A stretch of DNA of 64,000 bases from Pseudoalteromonas umbrosa (GCF_030125375.1 NZ_JASJUU010000009.1:62001-126000); one strand, 5' to 3'; positions 1-8,604 are shown, counted from the stretch's first letter. The notes: generated from the sequence alone by a model not told the origin. Numbers and translations: made by a program.

Positions 1-355
1 GCACGCGCTTACGTGCTTTAAGCTTATCGGCCAGTTCTTTATTGCCCTCAGCTTCGGCTTCCAAACGTGCTTGGCAGATTGGGCAAGGTTCGCCATAGTT
101 CTGCTCTAAGCATAAAAACGAGCTGCCGTCTGTACCCACATCGTAGTGAACAAAAACATCTAAGCCGTAATGTTCAGCTTCTGTACCATTTAGGTTATCG
201 AATGTCGGTGGTAAAATACGCAGCAGGTTGTCACCGTCTTTTACTTTATACATGTTGACGTCATCACTGATGAACCCATCGCGGTTTGTTGCTGATTGGT
301 TCATACGTCTTTTCACATTGTCAGCACCGCGGCGCTTGTACTTAAATTTAGCCAT
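1..355 (-). CDS. gp32-like single-stranded DNA-binding protein (partial)
   Basis: Only the first 118 codons are in the window; the gene runs off the left edge. Reading back from the ATG at 355, the product begins MAKFKYKRRG, has a KDGDNLLRILPP block near residues 49-60 and a zinc-knuckle segment with C-L-E...GEPCPICQAR. This basic start, 'KDG..LRILPP' core and Cys pair are typical of the gp32-type ssDNA-binding proteins of many tailed phages, which coat template strands and recruit replisome partners. It lies at the end of the leftward replication cluster, which fits. An A-rich leader with GAGATT precedes the ATG. The acidic C-terminal tail is outside the window. Confidence 0.85.
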   Translation of the reverse strand, partial: MAKFKYKRRGADNVKRRMNQSATNRDGFISDDVNMYKVKDGDNLLRILPPTFDNLNGTEAEHYGLDVFVHYDVGTDGSSFLCLEQNYGEPCPICQARLEAEAEGNKELADKLKARKRV

Positions 356-445
356 TTTCAAAATCTCATTAGTATCAATTAGTTGGTAGCTACAGCTTGC
401 GGGTGTGCTACCTATCAAATATTCGGGCTGCTTCAACAGTTTGCG

Positions 446-1192
446 TTAAGCTTGCTCTTCGAATAGGGAATCTGTCACACGTGACCCTCTGCGATTGCGC
501 GCCTGACGACGTCGGGCTCGTTCGCGGGGGCTAAGTGCTTTATCATCGCTGTGCGTTTGTATTTCATCGGTCTGGGCAGACGGAGTATCGAGGTGCTTAC
601 CAATTTTCTTATTACTGGCTTCCTTGTCATCGACATCGGCGAGTAATTCTACTTCATTTTCAATGCCCGATAGCTGATTGCGAGCACGGCGTCCTTGTGC
701 AATAACCGAGCGAACTTGGTTATATTCGAAACTTTGGACAGCTTGTGGGTTTGATTCTGAGCGAAAACTCGTATCGGTGAAAAAATTGGCTGTGTATAAG
801 CTCACTAAATCGCGGATGATAAAGGCACGGTTGCGAAAGCTGTCCTTTAATGCTTCCCACTGGGCCGTGAGTGTGCACAATTCATTGTAGATGTAGAACG
901 CTTCCTTGTGTTCTTGAGTCAGTGGGACTTCTCGATCGATTCTTGCTTCAGAAGACTTCCCCTCTTCTATTAGCAATTGTTTGCGTAAACGCTTTGCAAC
1001 TTGGGCGTCGACTCGAGCGAGACGCTCTTTTGCAGAGTCACGCATTGAGGCAACTTCGGCGGCCATTTCAGAAATACGTTGTTGCAGCATAGGTTGTTGC
1101 ATCAACATGTCATCTAAACGATGCTTGTCTACTTCTAATGACGCACGAAAAGTGTCAATAGAATAGCGTTCAAAAATCTCTGAAAGTTTCAC
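446..1192 (-). CDS. coiled-coil protein of unknown function in replication cluster
   Basis: This 248-residue product starts at GTG 1192, preceded by GAGGAC at good spacing. Residues about 30-70 and 95-115 are heptad-rich (QQRISEMAAEVASMRDSAKE and neighbours), predicting coiled coils. The C-terminus is strongly basic (SPRERARRRQARNRRGSRV), suggesting nucleic-acid contact. I recognise no catalytic motif. It sits between the SSB and clamp-loader genes on the same strand, so a replication or recombination accessory role is an inference from neighbourhood only. Confidence 0.7.
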   Translation of the reverse strand: MKLSEIFERYSIDTFRASLEVDKHRLDDMLMQQPMLQQRISEMAAEVASMRDSAKERLARVDAQVAKRLRKQLLIEEGKSSEARIDREVPLTQEHKEAFYIYNELCTLTAQWEALKDSFRNRAFIIRDLVSLYTANFFTDTSFRSESNPQAVQSFEYNQVRSVIAQGRRARNQLSGIENEVELLADVDDKEASNKKIGKHLDTPSAQTDEIQTHSDDKALSPRERARRRQARNRRGSRVTDSLFEEQA

Positions 1193-1395
1193 GTTTATGT
1201 CCTCAATTCACGCTCGGCATCAAATGGCCTTACGGACTGTCTCACTGTTGTGGCTTACCGTATATTGGGTAAAGCCTCGGTATCATCATCTCAATTCGGT
1301 GCTCTAGTTGAGCAGCCAATTCAATGTAACGCAGTCGTCTTTTCCAAGCAAGTATTTTTTAAAAAAATCATCGAAAATATCCTTAAAAACACTTG

Positions 1396-2358
1396 TTATT
1401 CAAGAGAGTAGGCGAAGTCCGCAATAGCTTTGTACAATAGAGCTTCGCCATCTACCCCGACCATGGCTGTGCTGAAGCAATCGATCAGAGTGAGTAATTG
1501 TCCTGCTTTTGCATCACTGCTATACGTTTTGCTATTGCGGAGCATTTTGGCGGCATAATTGATACTGGCCAAACGGATAGACTCTGGGGTGTTACCCTCT
1601 TGGATTAAAGGCACGATGAGTGCCATCGCCCCTTTAAAAGACACGTTTGTGGCGGTACATAGGTAGCGCATTGGCTTGATGAACTCTGCTTTCGGTGCCA
1701 TGCCGTCCTCTAATAAGTCAGCCAGTTCATCTTTGCAGCTTGCTGTGCTTGCTTTGCTGACTAAAGTGAGCATGTTACGCGCTGAACCTTCAGCTTTTCT
1801 GGCTAACCTGATTAAAGTTTTTTCATTCAGATCTGCATTTAAATGGTTATTCGCAAATTCACCAAGGTCAATGAGGTCATCAGTACTCAGTTCTTTCAAG
1901 TGGTAGTCTGTTGCGCGTGTTTTTATGGTCTTAGGCACTTTTGCATAGTCTGTTGTACAAAGAGCAATATACAAATGCTCGGGTGGTTGCTCTGTATCTT
2001 TAAGCAGCGCATCCCATGCACTTGGACTGAGTCTATGGCACTCATCGATGATGACCATTTTCTTCTGACCTTTGACCAAACCACGCTTTTTCACTTGCGC
2101 CATTAGCGCTCTAACATCGTCTACTTTTGAGTTGCTAGCTGCGTCTATCTCCAGTAAATTCGCGGGCTTGACGCATAGTAACTGATTGCCAATAATACGT
2201 GCTAATGTGGTTTTTCCTACCCCTGAATTACCTGTAAATAAAAACAGGTGTGGCAATCGACCTGAATCATGTAGAATACGCAAAGACGTGACCACGGCAT
2301 CCTGCCCAATCACTTCGTTTAGCTCTGTAGGTCGTAGCACATTGTATAGATCGCTCAT
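1396..2358 (-). CDS. AAA+ clamp loader subunit (DnaX/RFC-like)
   Basis: The product (320 aa) would load the phage sliding clamp onto primed DNA using ATP. Residues 43-51 are a Walker A loop (GNSGVGKTT), residues 105-108 a DECH Walker B box, 134-137 (CTTD) a sensor 1, and IKTRAT at about 145-150 resembles the SRC arginine-finger motif. The N-terminal 'YNVLRPTELNEVIGQD' is the classical start of RFC/DnaX loaders. I use the ATG at 2358, which has TAGGAAT upstream, rather than an in-frame TTG at 2385. A single loader gene is visible; partner subunits may lie left of the window. Two TTGTACAA palindromes lie inside the gene (1430, 1953). Confidence 0.9.
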   Translation of the reverse strand: MSDLYNVLRPTELNEVIGQDAVVTSLRILHDSGRLPHLFLFTGNSGVGKTTLARIIGNQLLCVKPANLLEIDAASNSKVDDVRALMAQVKKRGLVKGQKKMVIIDECHRLSPSAWDALLKDTEQPPEHLYIALCTTDYAKVPKTIKTRATDYHLKELSTDDLIDLGEFANNHLNADLNEKTLIRLARKAEGSARNMLTLVSKASTASCKDELADLLEDGMAPKAEFIKPMRYLCTATNVSFKGAMALIVPLIQEGNTPESIRLASINYAAKMLRNSKTYSSDAKAGQLLTLIDCFSTAMVGVDGEALLYKAIADFAYSLE

Positions 2359-3162
2359 ATAATTCCTATGTATTTCTTTGTTCAATTAGCTGGCACGCTA
2401 AACCGCCTGTTACACAGTCAATTAGCGCCAAATCGTGTTGCAATAGCATAACGGCTAGATATAAAAATGCAAGGAGACTAGGTAGGTATGCAAAAGGTTA
2501 ATTATTTGTTTAATCTAAATCGTTGTACAATTTTGTGTTTAAGCGTTAGGGCGAAAAATCATTAATTTAAATTTTTGGTATAATCAATTTCGCAAGTTCC
2601 GAAAAGTGGTATTAATTACTGGGTTTTTGTGAGAAAAATTGGCCTAAAATCGTTTAATCTTTCCTGCATGAGGTAAATTCAAGTTCATAGTAAAAAAATT
2701 TTTCTATGAGTTTATTACAACTGATGAATAAAAAATGAACTCACTGTTGTACAATGAACAACAGCGAGCGGCGTTGATATTATGCGGCTTTGGGAGGTTT
2801 TTTGATCAGTATATTTACGTGAATATAACATGAGGTTTATGCAAAAAAATAGTTACATTAAGCGAGGTTAAACCCTGTAGCGCAGGGTTTCAGGGGTTGA
2901 CGTTATTTTACTGAATCGGTAAAGTGCACACAACGAATTCAGATTCGACCAATTCACAGGTAAACGAGATTATTAACTTAAAGTTTACATTGTAAGAGAT
3001 CAAATTGAGAAATTCGCGAATAAAAAAGGAAATAATTAGAAAGTAAGACTACAGTTTACGTAGGATGCTTTTAAGGGTTGGATCTCAATGGGATCTGACG
3101 GATTATTAAGAGGTGCCCGTACCTAAATAACAGCGAGGCACATGAGAAAAAGAGAATAAACC
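2359..3162. promoter_or_regulatory. AT-rich non-coding region between divergent genes
   Basis: About 800 bases without a credible gene separate the divergent clamp-loader and 3163 genes. It is very AT-rich, with many A and T tracts. It contains TTGTACAA at 2523-2530 and 2747-2754, and an 8-bp hairpin (AAACCCTG/CAGGGTTT, 2870-2890) lacking a U-tract. It must hold at least two divergent promoters. It could also include an origin or a small RNA, but nothing proves this. Confidence 0.55.
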
Positions 3163-3711
3163 ATGGCTAATGCTTTAGTAGACAACGGAAACAACACGAC
3201 ACACAGTGGCCGTCAAGACAACGCTGCCAAATTTGCACAGGTCCTTGGAACATCAATCAAAACATCGGCAGAGTCTGCACCAGAAGCCGCGAGCAATAAA
3301 CAGATTGCGAGTGTCGTCAATGCAGCAGGTCGCCTCGTTCAAGAGCGAGATAAAATTAACGCGCGATTAGAGCAAATTAAAGATGCCGTAGCGCCTAGTG
3401 TTAAAGCATTAGGTGGTGAATTTAAAGGCGAAAACGTTACGATTACGGTAGAAGACGTTGATGTAAAGCGATTGCTTCCACGTGCAAAAATCTCCACGTT
3501 ACTTATCCAATTATTAGGTGAAGTCGAAACACAACTTAGCCACGAAGGCGGGTTGTTTGATTTAATGCTATCCCTTGATGATGAAGCGAAAAGTGCTTAT
3601 TTGATTCCATTATTGGATTTAATCTTTGAAAAAGCTGAGATGACAGAGAAAGCAAAGCGTTTGTATTCTGTGACTTCTCAAGAGCGTATGTACTTAAAAG
3701 AAAACGCGTAA
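3163..3711 (+). CDS. hypothetical protein, 182 aa
   Basis: The reading frame opens at an ATG preceded by AAGAGAATAA. The N-terminus is polar and Ala/Ser/Asn-rich, residues about 50-75 form a likely helix (AAGRLVQERDKINARLEQIK), and the C-terminal half alternates hydrophobic helices with acidic residues. No signal peptide, membrane segment or catalytic motif is visible and I do not recognise the family. It is a single-gene unit behind the long AT-rich leader and ends in a hairpin terminator, so it may be strongly expressed. Confidence 0.75.
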   Translation: MANALVDNGNNTTHSGRQDNAAKFAQVLGTSIKTSAESAPEAASNKQIASVVNAAGRLVQERDKINARLEQIKDAVAPSVKALGGEFKGENVTITVEDVDVKRLLPRAKISTLLIQLLGEVETQLSHEGGLFDLMLSLDDEAKSAYLIPLLDLIFEKAEMTEKAKRLYSVTSQERMYLKENA

Positions 3712-3742
3712 GGTTCGCCTTACGCATTTCACTCCCCTTTTT
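3706..3742 (+). terminator. intrinsic terminator after the 182-aa gene
   Basis: GCGTAAGG (3706-3713) and CCTTACGC (3718-3725) form a stem with a TTCG loop overlapping the stop codon. A pyrimidine-rich tract ending in five T follows. It separates this gene from the converging thioredoxin gene. Confidence 0.65.
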
Positions 3743-3766
3743 ACTCACTCAAAAACGGCTATTCAG

Positions 3767-4087
3767 TTAGCTTCCGTGTTTGGCTAATAAGCCAGCGAGT
3801 ACCTCTTTTGATTTTACGCCCATTAAGCGCTCAACAATCTTTCCCTGTTTTAAAACAAATAACGCTGGTATACCACGCACGTCATAAGTTTTTGTGGACT
3901 CAGGTGATAGATCAATATCTACTTTGACAATTTTGGCTGCCCCGTTGAGATCGTCTGCCAGTTCATCCAAAGTAACGGAAAGCTTTTGGCACGGGCCGCA
4001 CCAGGTGGCCATAAAATCGACTAACACAAGCCCTTCATTGATTTCTTCTTTTAAGTTGTCATCATTACAAATAATCACATTACTCAT
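3767..4087 (-). CDS. trxA: thioredoxin
   Basis: This 106-residue thioredoxin-fold protein carries the WCGPC active site in ATWCGPCQ at about residues 27-34, the cis-Pro segment GIPALFVLKQG, and a C-terminal helix, at the usual family length. It would act in cytoplasmic disulfide reduction; phages use thioredoxins for ribonucleotide reductase or as polymerase partners. The start is the ATG at 4087, preceded by GGAGTAGAG; an upstream in-frame extension to 4240 runs through the promoter region and is not credible. TTGTACAA at 4113-4120 lies 26 bases upstream. Confidence 0.93.
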   Translation of the reverse strand: MSNVIICNDDNLKEEINEGLVLVDFMATWCGPCQKLSVTLDELADDLNGAAKIVKVDIDLSPESTKTYDVRGIPALFVLKQGKIVERLMGVKSKEVLAGLLAKHGS

Positions 4088-4112
4088 TTCTCTACTCCAA
4101 TGATTGATTATG

Positions 4113-4120
4113 TTGTACAA
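4113..4120. promoter_or_regulatory. TTGTACAA palindrome upstream of thioredoxin
   Basis: Perfect 8-bp palindrome in the short leader between the Rep terminator and the thioredoxin start, well placed to govern thioredoxin transcription. Confidence 0.5.
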
Positions 4121-4199
4121 CCAAAACCACGTTAACGCGCTAGGTTTTTGCATCATTGCGAAGCCGCGTTTTAATTGGCAGTACAAGAGGTAAAAGTTG

Positions 4200-4236
4200 A
4201 ATAAACACAAAGGGGGAGTGACGAAGTCACTCCCCC
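4200..4236 (-). terminator. intrinsic terminator after rep
   Basis: A perfect 11-bp stem, GGGGGAGTGAC (4212-4222) with GTCACTCCCCC (4226-4236) and a GAA loop, lies just past the rep stop codon. On the minus strand it is followed by CTTTGTGTTTAT. It isolates rep from thioredoxin. Confidence 0.75.
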
Positions 4237-4245
4237 GCAAAATTC

Positions 4246-5280
4246 TTAAGTTATTTTGTAGCGAATAAAATCAACCACAATTTGCCCTTCAGCGCCACTA
4301 CGAAAGTCTACACGCAACAGCATCGACGGGTCTTTTTCATTAATTTCTTGTATGGCCTTGGTGATGGTACTTTTGGCGTTTCTATCCAACTTAGAGCCCA
4401 TCTTAGCCACTAGATTAGTTAAGTTGATACTCCACTTGGGAGCTTGTGTACGTCGGCACATTTTGCGCCCAGACGTGCCCCAGAAATTCTTACTTAAGAT
4501 CTCATATAAACGCGCCGCAGTGGGGCGTGATAAGCTGCAAAAAACATCTAGAGAAACACGGCGTGAAAATTTATCGTTGTTGCAAATTAAAAAGTTGGTG
4601 TTAAACGTCACTTTGATCGATTGGATTTTGCCATTGCGGGCTTCAATGAACTCAATGCGATCTAGCACTTCGATCCGTTTTGATTCAACTGTGGTGCGCA
4701 CGACCTCACCGTCTTTACCGTTTGACACTGTCAGAGAGTTATTGTGAAAGCTGAGAATTAAGTTTTTCCAACGCAGTAATGCTTCTTTCAAATGTAATAC
4801 TTGCTTGCCACAGGTTGAGGTACCAATACTACGTAAAAAGCCGCGAATGTTGGTAATTTCAACGGTGCGGATTAAGCCGTCTTTGTCTGCTGTTAATAAC
4901 TCTTTAGCCGTGGCTAAATCGACGTCAAAAACGGGCAGATGAGCACCCAACATATACAGTACTTTTTTATCGAAAAACGAAGGCAAACCAAAAAATGATT
5001 TAAAGCCTTGCGCCTCTAAGTCGGTATTCACCATGGCTTGAATTTCAAAACCGTTGCCGTCGTTATAGTAACGACATTGGTCAAGTTTGGTTTTTGCGCC
5101 AGTGATTGGGTCAACCAGAGTACGTGAAGGAATAAATAAAGGCTTATCTAAAAAATTAATATTGGTTTGAGCCACACTTGATTTGGTGTGCCCTTTTTTT
5201 GTCAGCGTCGTATAGTTCTCACTGTAAGGTGCACAGGGCACCAGCGGTGCTTTTACCGAGCTGGTTGGTAATAAACTCAT
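4246..5280 (-). CDS. plasmid-type replication initiator (RepA-like, winged helix)
   Basis: This product (344 aa from ATG 5280; 5 more residues if ATG 5295 is used) resembles theta-plasmid initiators. It has two winged-helix-like halves. The C-terminal half reads 'LSRPTAARLYEILSKNFW', then 'WSINLTNLVAKMGSKL', then 'KAIQEIN', the familiar sequence pattern of RepA/Rep_3 proteins. The N-terminal half has a similar layout ('KKVLYMLGAHLP' to 'TTVESKRIEVLDRIEFIE'). The strongest support is context: immediately upstream lie an inverted repeat of half-iterons and four iterons. Such Reps bind iterons as monomers to open the origin and repress their own gene as dimers. I prefer 5280 because the ATG at 5295 overlaps the TGAGAC leader motif. 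Confidence 0.72.
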   Translation of the reverse strand: MSLLPTSSVKAPLVPCAPYSENYTTLTKKGHTKSSVAQTNINFLDKPLFIPSRTLVDPITGAKTKLDQCRYYNDGNGFEIQAMVNTDLEAQGFKSFFGLPSFFDKKVLYMLGAHLPVFDVDLATAKELLTADKDGLIRTVEITNIRGFLRSIGTSTCGKQVLHLKEALLRWKNLILSFHNNSLTVSNGKDGEVVRTTVESKRIEVLDRIEFIEARNGKIQSIKVTFNTNFLICNNDKFSRRVSLDVFCSLSRPTAARLYEILSKNFWGTSGRKMCRRTQAPKWSINLTNLVAKMGSKLDRNAKSTITKAIQEINEKDPSMLLRVDFRSGAEGQIVVDFIRYKIT

Positions 5281-5369
5281 ATTCGTCAGTCTCATTGATC
5301 AGACCATAATTGGTCTTTAACACATCTATCAGGTCTGCGCCTGATTTTATCTAAAGTCTCATATCTCTG

Positions 5370-5393
5370 TGCGTGTTCAAAGTGGATCACGCA
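5370..5393. promoter_or_regulatory. inverted half-iteron repeat, probable rep operator
   Basis: TGCGTGTTC (5370-5378) and GATCACGCA (5385-5393) are inverted copies of the iteron core TGCGTGATC, separated by 6 bases, about 90 bases upstream of the rep start. Iteron plasmids such as pPS10 and pSC101 carry this arrangement as the operator bound by Rep dimers. GTCTCA at 5356-5361 is adjacent. Confidence 0.65.
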
Positions 5394-5567
5394 GCTGAAA
5401 AATAATAACGATGAATTCAGTAAAACTCCAGAAAAAAGTCAGCATATTTATGAGCTTGCAAGTATTTATCGGGCACAGCCATAAAAATCATGATAAGACC
5501 ATGCCTGAGGCTCGATATTTTCGCTGCCAATATGAAGGTGAAAAACAGTGTGTGTTGCTTAGATTGC

Positions 5568-5659
5568 TGCGTGATTGAGTAGACAGGCTGCGTGATCGAA
5601 TAGTCACAGCGTGGCAAAATTGCGTGATCGAATAGTCCAAAGTGCGTGATTGAATAGTC
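5568..5659 (+). repeat. four iterons, plasmid-type replication origin
   Basis: Four direct repeats with consensus TGCGTGATYGAATAGTC begin at 5568, 5589, 5621 and 5643. The second and third are identical, the fourth differs by one base, and the first by three. Start-to-start distances of 21, 32 and 22 bases are close to two, three and two helical turns, placing all four on one face of the helix as in Rep-bound iteron arrays. An AT-rich stretch (5685-5790) follows, suitable for melting. I found no convincing DnaA box. Confidence 0.8.
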
Positions 5660-5813
5660 ACAGTAAAAACGCAAGCCTAGATTTTATGTGGCTTGCAGCG
5701 GAATTTTTAAAGGTGGAAAGATTATTTAGAAAGTATATTAAGAAAGTAAGATCTAGAAAGAATATAAGTGAGGTAACAATGAACCTATTTTTTATTACTG
5801 ACAACCAGATGGA

Positions 5814-5863
5814 GTTAGGTTCGCAAGCGAACCTAACACAACCCCACTAAGCTACGCTTAGTG
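5814..5863. other. two adjacent inverted repeats beside the origin
   Basis: GTTAGGTTCGC (5814-5824) pairs with GCGAACCTAAC (5827-5837), and CACTAAGC (5845-5852) pairs with GCTTAGTG (5856-5863). Neither is followed by a U-tract, so these are not ordinary terminators. They lie next to the iteron array in the 850-base gap between rep and the helicase gene. They could be a primer or primosome structure, a resolution site or an operator. Confidence 0.5.
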
Positions 5864-6078
5864 TGATTGAAGTCTGACATGGTTTTGGTTGCAAATAGAG
5901 AAATAAAACACTTTGCTTCACTAGGCATCAATCTGATCTTGAACCATTAAAATATGATTGCCGCGAGAGACTGTGGCAGCCTTTACCGCTCAGGCTGCGT
6001 GTACGGCATTTCTGGGCGATTTCTTTTGTATATAAGGCGATGACTCAAAGTAAGCAAGAAAAGCGCTTAAAGCAGGCA

Positions 6079-6103
6079 TTAAAAAAGAGCCTTGCGGCTC
6101 TTC
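6079..6103 (-). terminator. intrinsic terminator after the DnaB-like helicase
   Basis: The stem AAGAGCC/GGCTCTT (6085-6091, 6096-6102) has a 4-base loop. On the minus strand it is followed by a run of T, just past the helicase stop. Confidence 0.8.
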
Positions 6104-6129
6104 TTTTACTAATTGGCGAGTTATCTGTA

Positions 6130-7554
6130 TTAATCGACTTCATTCATCGCCATTTGTGCGCCGCTCAGTGTTTCAATATGTTCAATATAACTGTCATTCA
6201 TCCGCACGCTGTCGAGTACAAACTGACCGGCTTGATACGCTTGAGTCATCAGAACTTGCCAGCCTTTTTCATCGTTTCGCGCCTTAACCACATAGGCCCT
6301 CATCAAACCTAATGTGCGTTCAGCCTCGGTTTGGTTCAATGAAATGATGTTATCGGCGATGGCGATTTTAGAAAAGTCTTCTGCAACGTGTTTTTCAGTG
6401 ATCACCCCTACATCGGCACCATCTCGGTTGGTTTGTGTGGCGGTCACCATGGCAAGATTGCGCTCGACAGCAATACCACGTAAATCCTTGTACAATTGAC
6501 CTAAGCTTTCACGCATTTTAGAAGCATCCAGTTTCATCAAGTCGGCATAGTCGATAACCACCATATCAGGAACAAAATTACAGTGACGTTCTAATTGGTC
6601 CAAATAAGACTCAAGCATGGGCACGGTGAGTTGGCCGGTAGGGAACTGTTTAATCACCAAAGGCATACGCTTTTGATATTTTAAACGTTTGATTAAATCA
6701 TGGCGGATCCCATCATTGCCTTCCAATGTGGGACGTTCAATATGGCCAGGCGCAATACCCAGTAAGTTACCCTCATCATCTTTTTCTAATTCAACCACGG
6801 GTACATCTGAATTTCTTTTTGAAATACTAAACAGCATTTGCAAATAACGCTGTGACGTTCTGCCTTCGTGCATTTCTAGAGTCAGGTGAAGCACTTTTTT
6901 ACGGGCCAGCAATGCAAACTTGGTGAAGTTCAGTAGACACCAAGTTTTACCGGTATTCGGCGGCGCCATCACTATGAATAGCTCTTTAGGTACTGGACCT
7001 ATACCCGCCTTATCAAAATCAGGGATACCCGTAGGGTAGCAGTCTGTCATTTCTTCGAGAAAGGACAGCGTGCGCTCTAGGTCTTCGCCGAAGAACATCC
7101 CTAAGTCAAGGGACGCATCAGGTAGTCGCAGCGCCTGATGTACACTAAGTTCAGCGCGTTCAATGTCGCCTTTTTGTAAATGCTCAACGGCACTGGCCAG
7201 CTCTTTCTTTAAGTGGGCACCACGGATAAAACTACGCAGAGAATTAATAACAAACTCGCCATTAATGGCTTCGCGCTGCTCAAACAAATCATACAAGATG
7301 TCTTCATACATCTTTTTAATTGAGGCTTTTTCACTTTTCAGTTTATCTTCGAGTAGATCCGCGATGTGCTCGCTAGGCGGTGTTTTATAGCGGTTGATAT
7401 AAGCTTGCGCTTCGCGACAAATTTCGCGCATGACGCGATTATCTAAATAATTTGGGTCAATTAAACTGTGAATTGTACTGCTGTATTCAGGGTCAAAGAT
7501 TAAAAGTGACAGGATATTTACCTGCATGTTGTCAGATAGCTTTTTGTTATTCAT
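6130..7554 (-). CDS. DnaB-like replicative DNA helicase
   Basis: The protein (474 aa) is a RecA-fold, DnaB-family hexameric helicase that would unwind the fork and act with the primase at 25.6 kb. The N-terminal helical domain spans about residues 1-120 (LLIFDPEYSSTIHSLIDPNY). The C-terminal motor has Walker A APPNTGKTW (near 197-205), an LTLEMHEGR segment (near 226) like the DnaB 'SLEM', Walker B MVVIDYADLM (about 330-340), and an ATQTNR motif (about 372) like 'SQLNR'. I start it at the ATG 7554; a TTG lies one codon earlier. TTGTACAA occurs within the gene at 6488. Confidence 0.92.
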   Translation of the reverse strand: MNNKKLSDNMQVNILSLLIFDPEYSSTIHSLIDPNYLDNRVMREICREAQAYINRYKTPPSEHIADLLEDKLKSEKASIKKMYEDILYDLFEQREAINGEFVINSLRSFIRGAHLKKELASAVEHLQKGDIERAELSVHQALRLPDASLDLGMFFGEDLERTLSFLEEMTDCYPTGIPDFDKAGIGPVPKELFIVMAPPNTGKTWCLLNFTKFALLARKKVLHLTLEMHEGRTSQRYLQMLFSISKRNSDVPVVELEKDDEGNLLGIAPGHIERPTLEGNDGIRHDLIKRLKYQKRMPLVIKQFPTGQLTVPMLESYLDQLERHCNFVPDMVVIDYADLMKLDASKMRESLGQLYKDLRGIAVERNLAMVTATQTNRDGADVGVITEKHVAEDFSKIAIADNIISLNQTEAERTLGLMRAYVVKARNDEKGWQVLMTQAYQAGQFVLDSVRMNDSYIEHIETLSGAQMAMNEVD

Positions 7555-7666
7555 CAAAGTCTCACGTTATTCATTGCGTGTTGATAATCCGATTAAAGCG
7601 GACTACCAACGATATATCATTGTACAAATGGAACGGGCGCGCTTAATGCGCCTGCACTGCACTTGG
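7555..7666 (-). promoter_or_regulatory. leader of the helicase gene
   Basis: This gap holds TTGTACAA at 7620-7627 and, on the minus strand, TGAGAC (complement of 7559-7564) only a few bases before the helicase start. Confidence 0.45.
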
Positions 7667-8569
7667 CTAAAAGCCAGAAAGATGCGTAAGTGCCTGTCCC
7701 AGAGTCGGTTTCGGTCGGATGCCATGTTGCCTTAAAAAGGTTCTTACTGCAAGTTCATCGTACTGAGGGGCGCAGGGTTTGGGAGTGATTGGGTAATTTG
7801 TCACCGCCTCTAGCGAGGAAAGCGGGAGCGGCAGAGAGCAAACTTGTAAGCCAACATCTATGAGCTCTTTATGTTGCTGATAGGTTGCTTCAAGTAATGC
7901 ATCATCGCGCATGATCTCAAGCGCTTTGACGGAGCCAATGCCTTTGATCCCTTTATAATTATTATGTCCGCCTTTGATGGCATTAAAAATCACCCAGTCC
8001 TCAGGCGTTAAATCTGGGTACTCAGCTTGAAAATGACGCAGGCCATACAGGCCATTTTTTTTACAAAGATAGACGTTGTCATAGCTGAACAATTGATACA
8101 AATCGTCATCCGCAGATGCGATTAAGATTCTATCGTAGTCTGTGTGCAGGGCTTTGACGGCCAGTGCAAATAAATCATCGGCTTCCCACCCTGCTTCTCG
8201 CCAAACTGCTATCCCAGCTGTTTTTAAAAATTGATCCCCCAGTTGGCGCGTGTGGGCATAGGCTTCATCGGGAAACTGTTGCTTGCGTCGCTTACGGTCT
8301 TCTTTGTATTGTTCAAATACCTGTGTTTTACGATAGTACGGGCTACCATCAGCGCACACTATCATGTGCTCAGGTTTGTGCTCCCGTACCAGCGTACCGA
8401 GTTGATCGGTCAAGCCTAGCAAACCACCGGTATACAATCCCTTGCACATCATTTGTGCGTTGACGCTCAACCCTTTGTAAAGCAAGCTTGAGTAATCAAC
8501 AAGCATCAATGTGCTCACCCAATCATCAGGTTTTTCTGCACTTTTACGTGCCCTGTCTAATAGTCCCAT
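7667..8569 (-). CDS. 5'-3' exonuclease (FEN/T5-type)
   Basis: This 300-residue protein has the PIN-like 5'-nuclease core. It shows LVDYSSLLYKG (about 24-34), ADGSPYYRK (about 73-81) and the helical-arch segment YKEDRKRRKQ, then WEADDLFA and ASADDDLYQLF with clustered acidic metal ligands. A helix-hairpin-helix GIKGIGSVKALEIM follows near residue 215. Family members remove RNA primers and flaps, which suits a genome that also encodes RNase H and ligase. The ATG at 8569 is 16 bases from a TGAGAC leader motif (minus strand). Confidence 0.92.
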   Translation of the reverse strand: MGLLDRARKSAEKPDDWVSTLMLVDYSSLLYKGLSVNAQMMCKGLYTGGLLGLTDQLGTLVREHKPEHMIVCADGSPYYRKTQVFEQYKEDRKRRKQQFPDEAYAHTRQLGDQFLKTAGIAVWREAGWEADDLFALAVKALHTDYDRILIASADDDLYQLFSYDNVYLCKKNGLYGLRHFQAEYPDLTPEDWVIFNAIKGGHNNYKGIKGIGSVKALEIMRDDALLEATYQQHKELIDVGLQVCSLPLPLSSLEAVTNYPITPKPCAPQYDELAVRTFLRQHGIRPKPTLGQALTHLSGF

Positions 8570-8604
8570 TTATCGTTGTCTCATTATTTATGCGAATAAT
8601 TCAC

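Noticed and set aside
5568..5659. Iterons as a CRISPR array
   Set aside because: The repeats are 17 bp with 4-15 bp gaps, there are only four, and no cas gene is present.
5650..5850. 66-codon open frame beside the iterons
   Set aside because: The start codon lies within the last iteron, no ribosome site exists, and the translation is not protein-like.
6040..6312. 90-codon frame on the plus strand
   Set aside because: It runs through a terminator and antisense to the end of the helicase gene.
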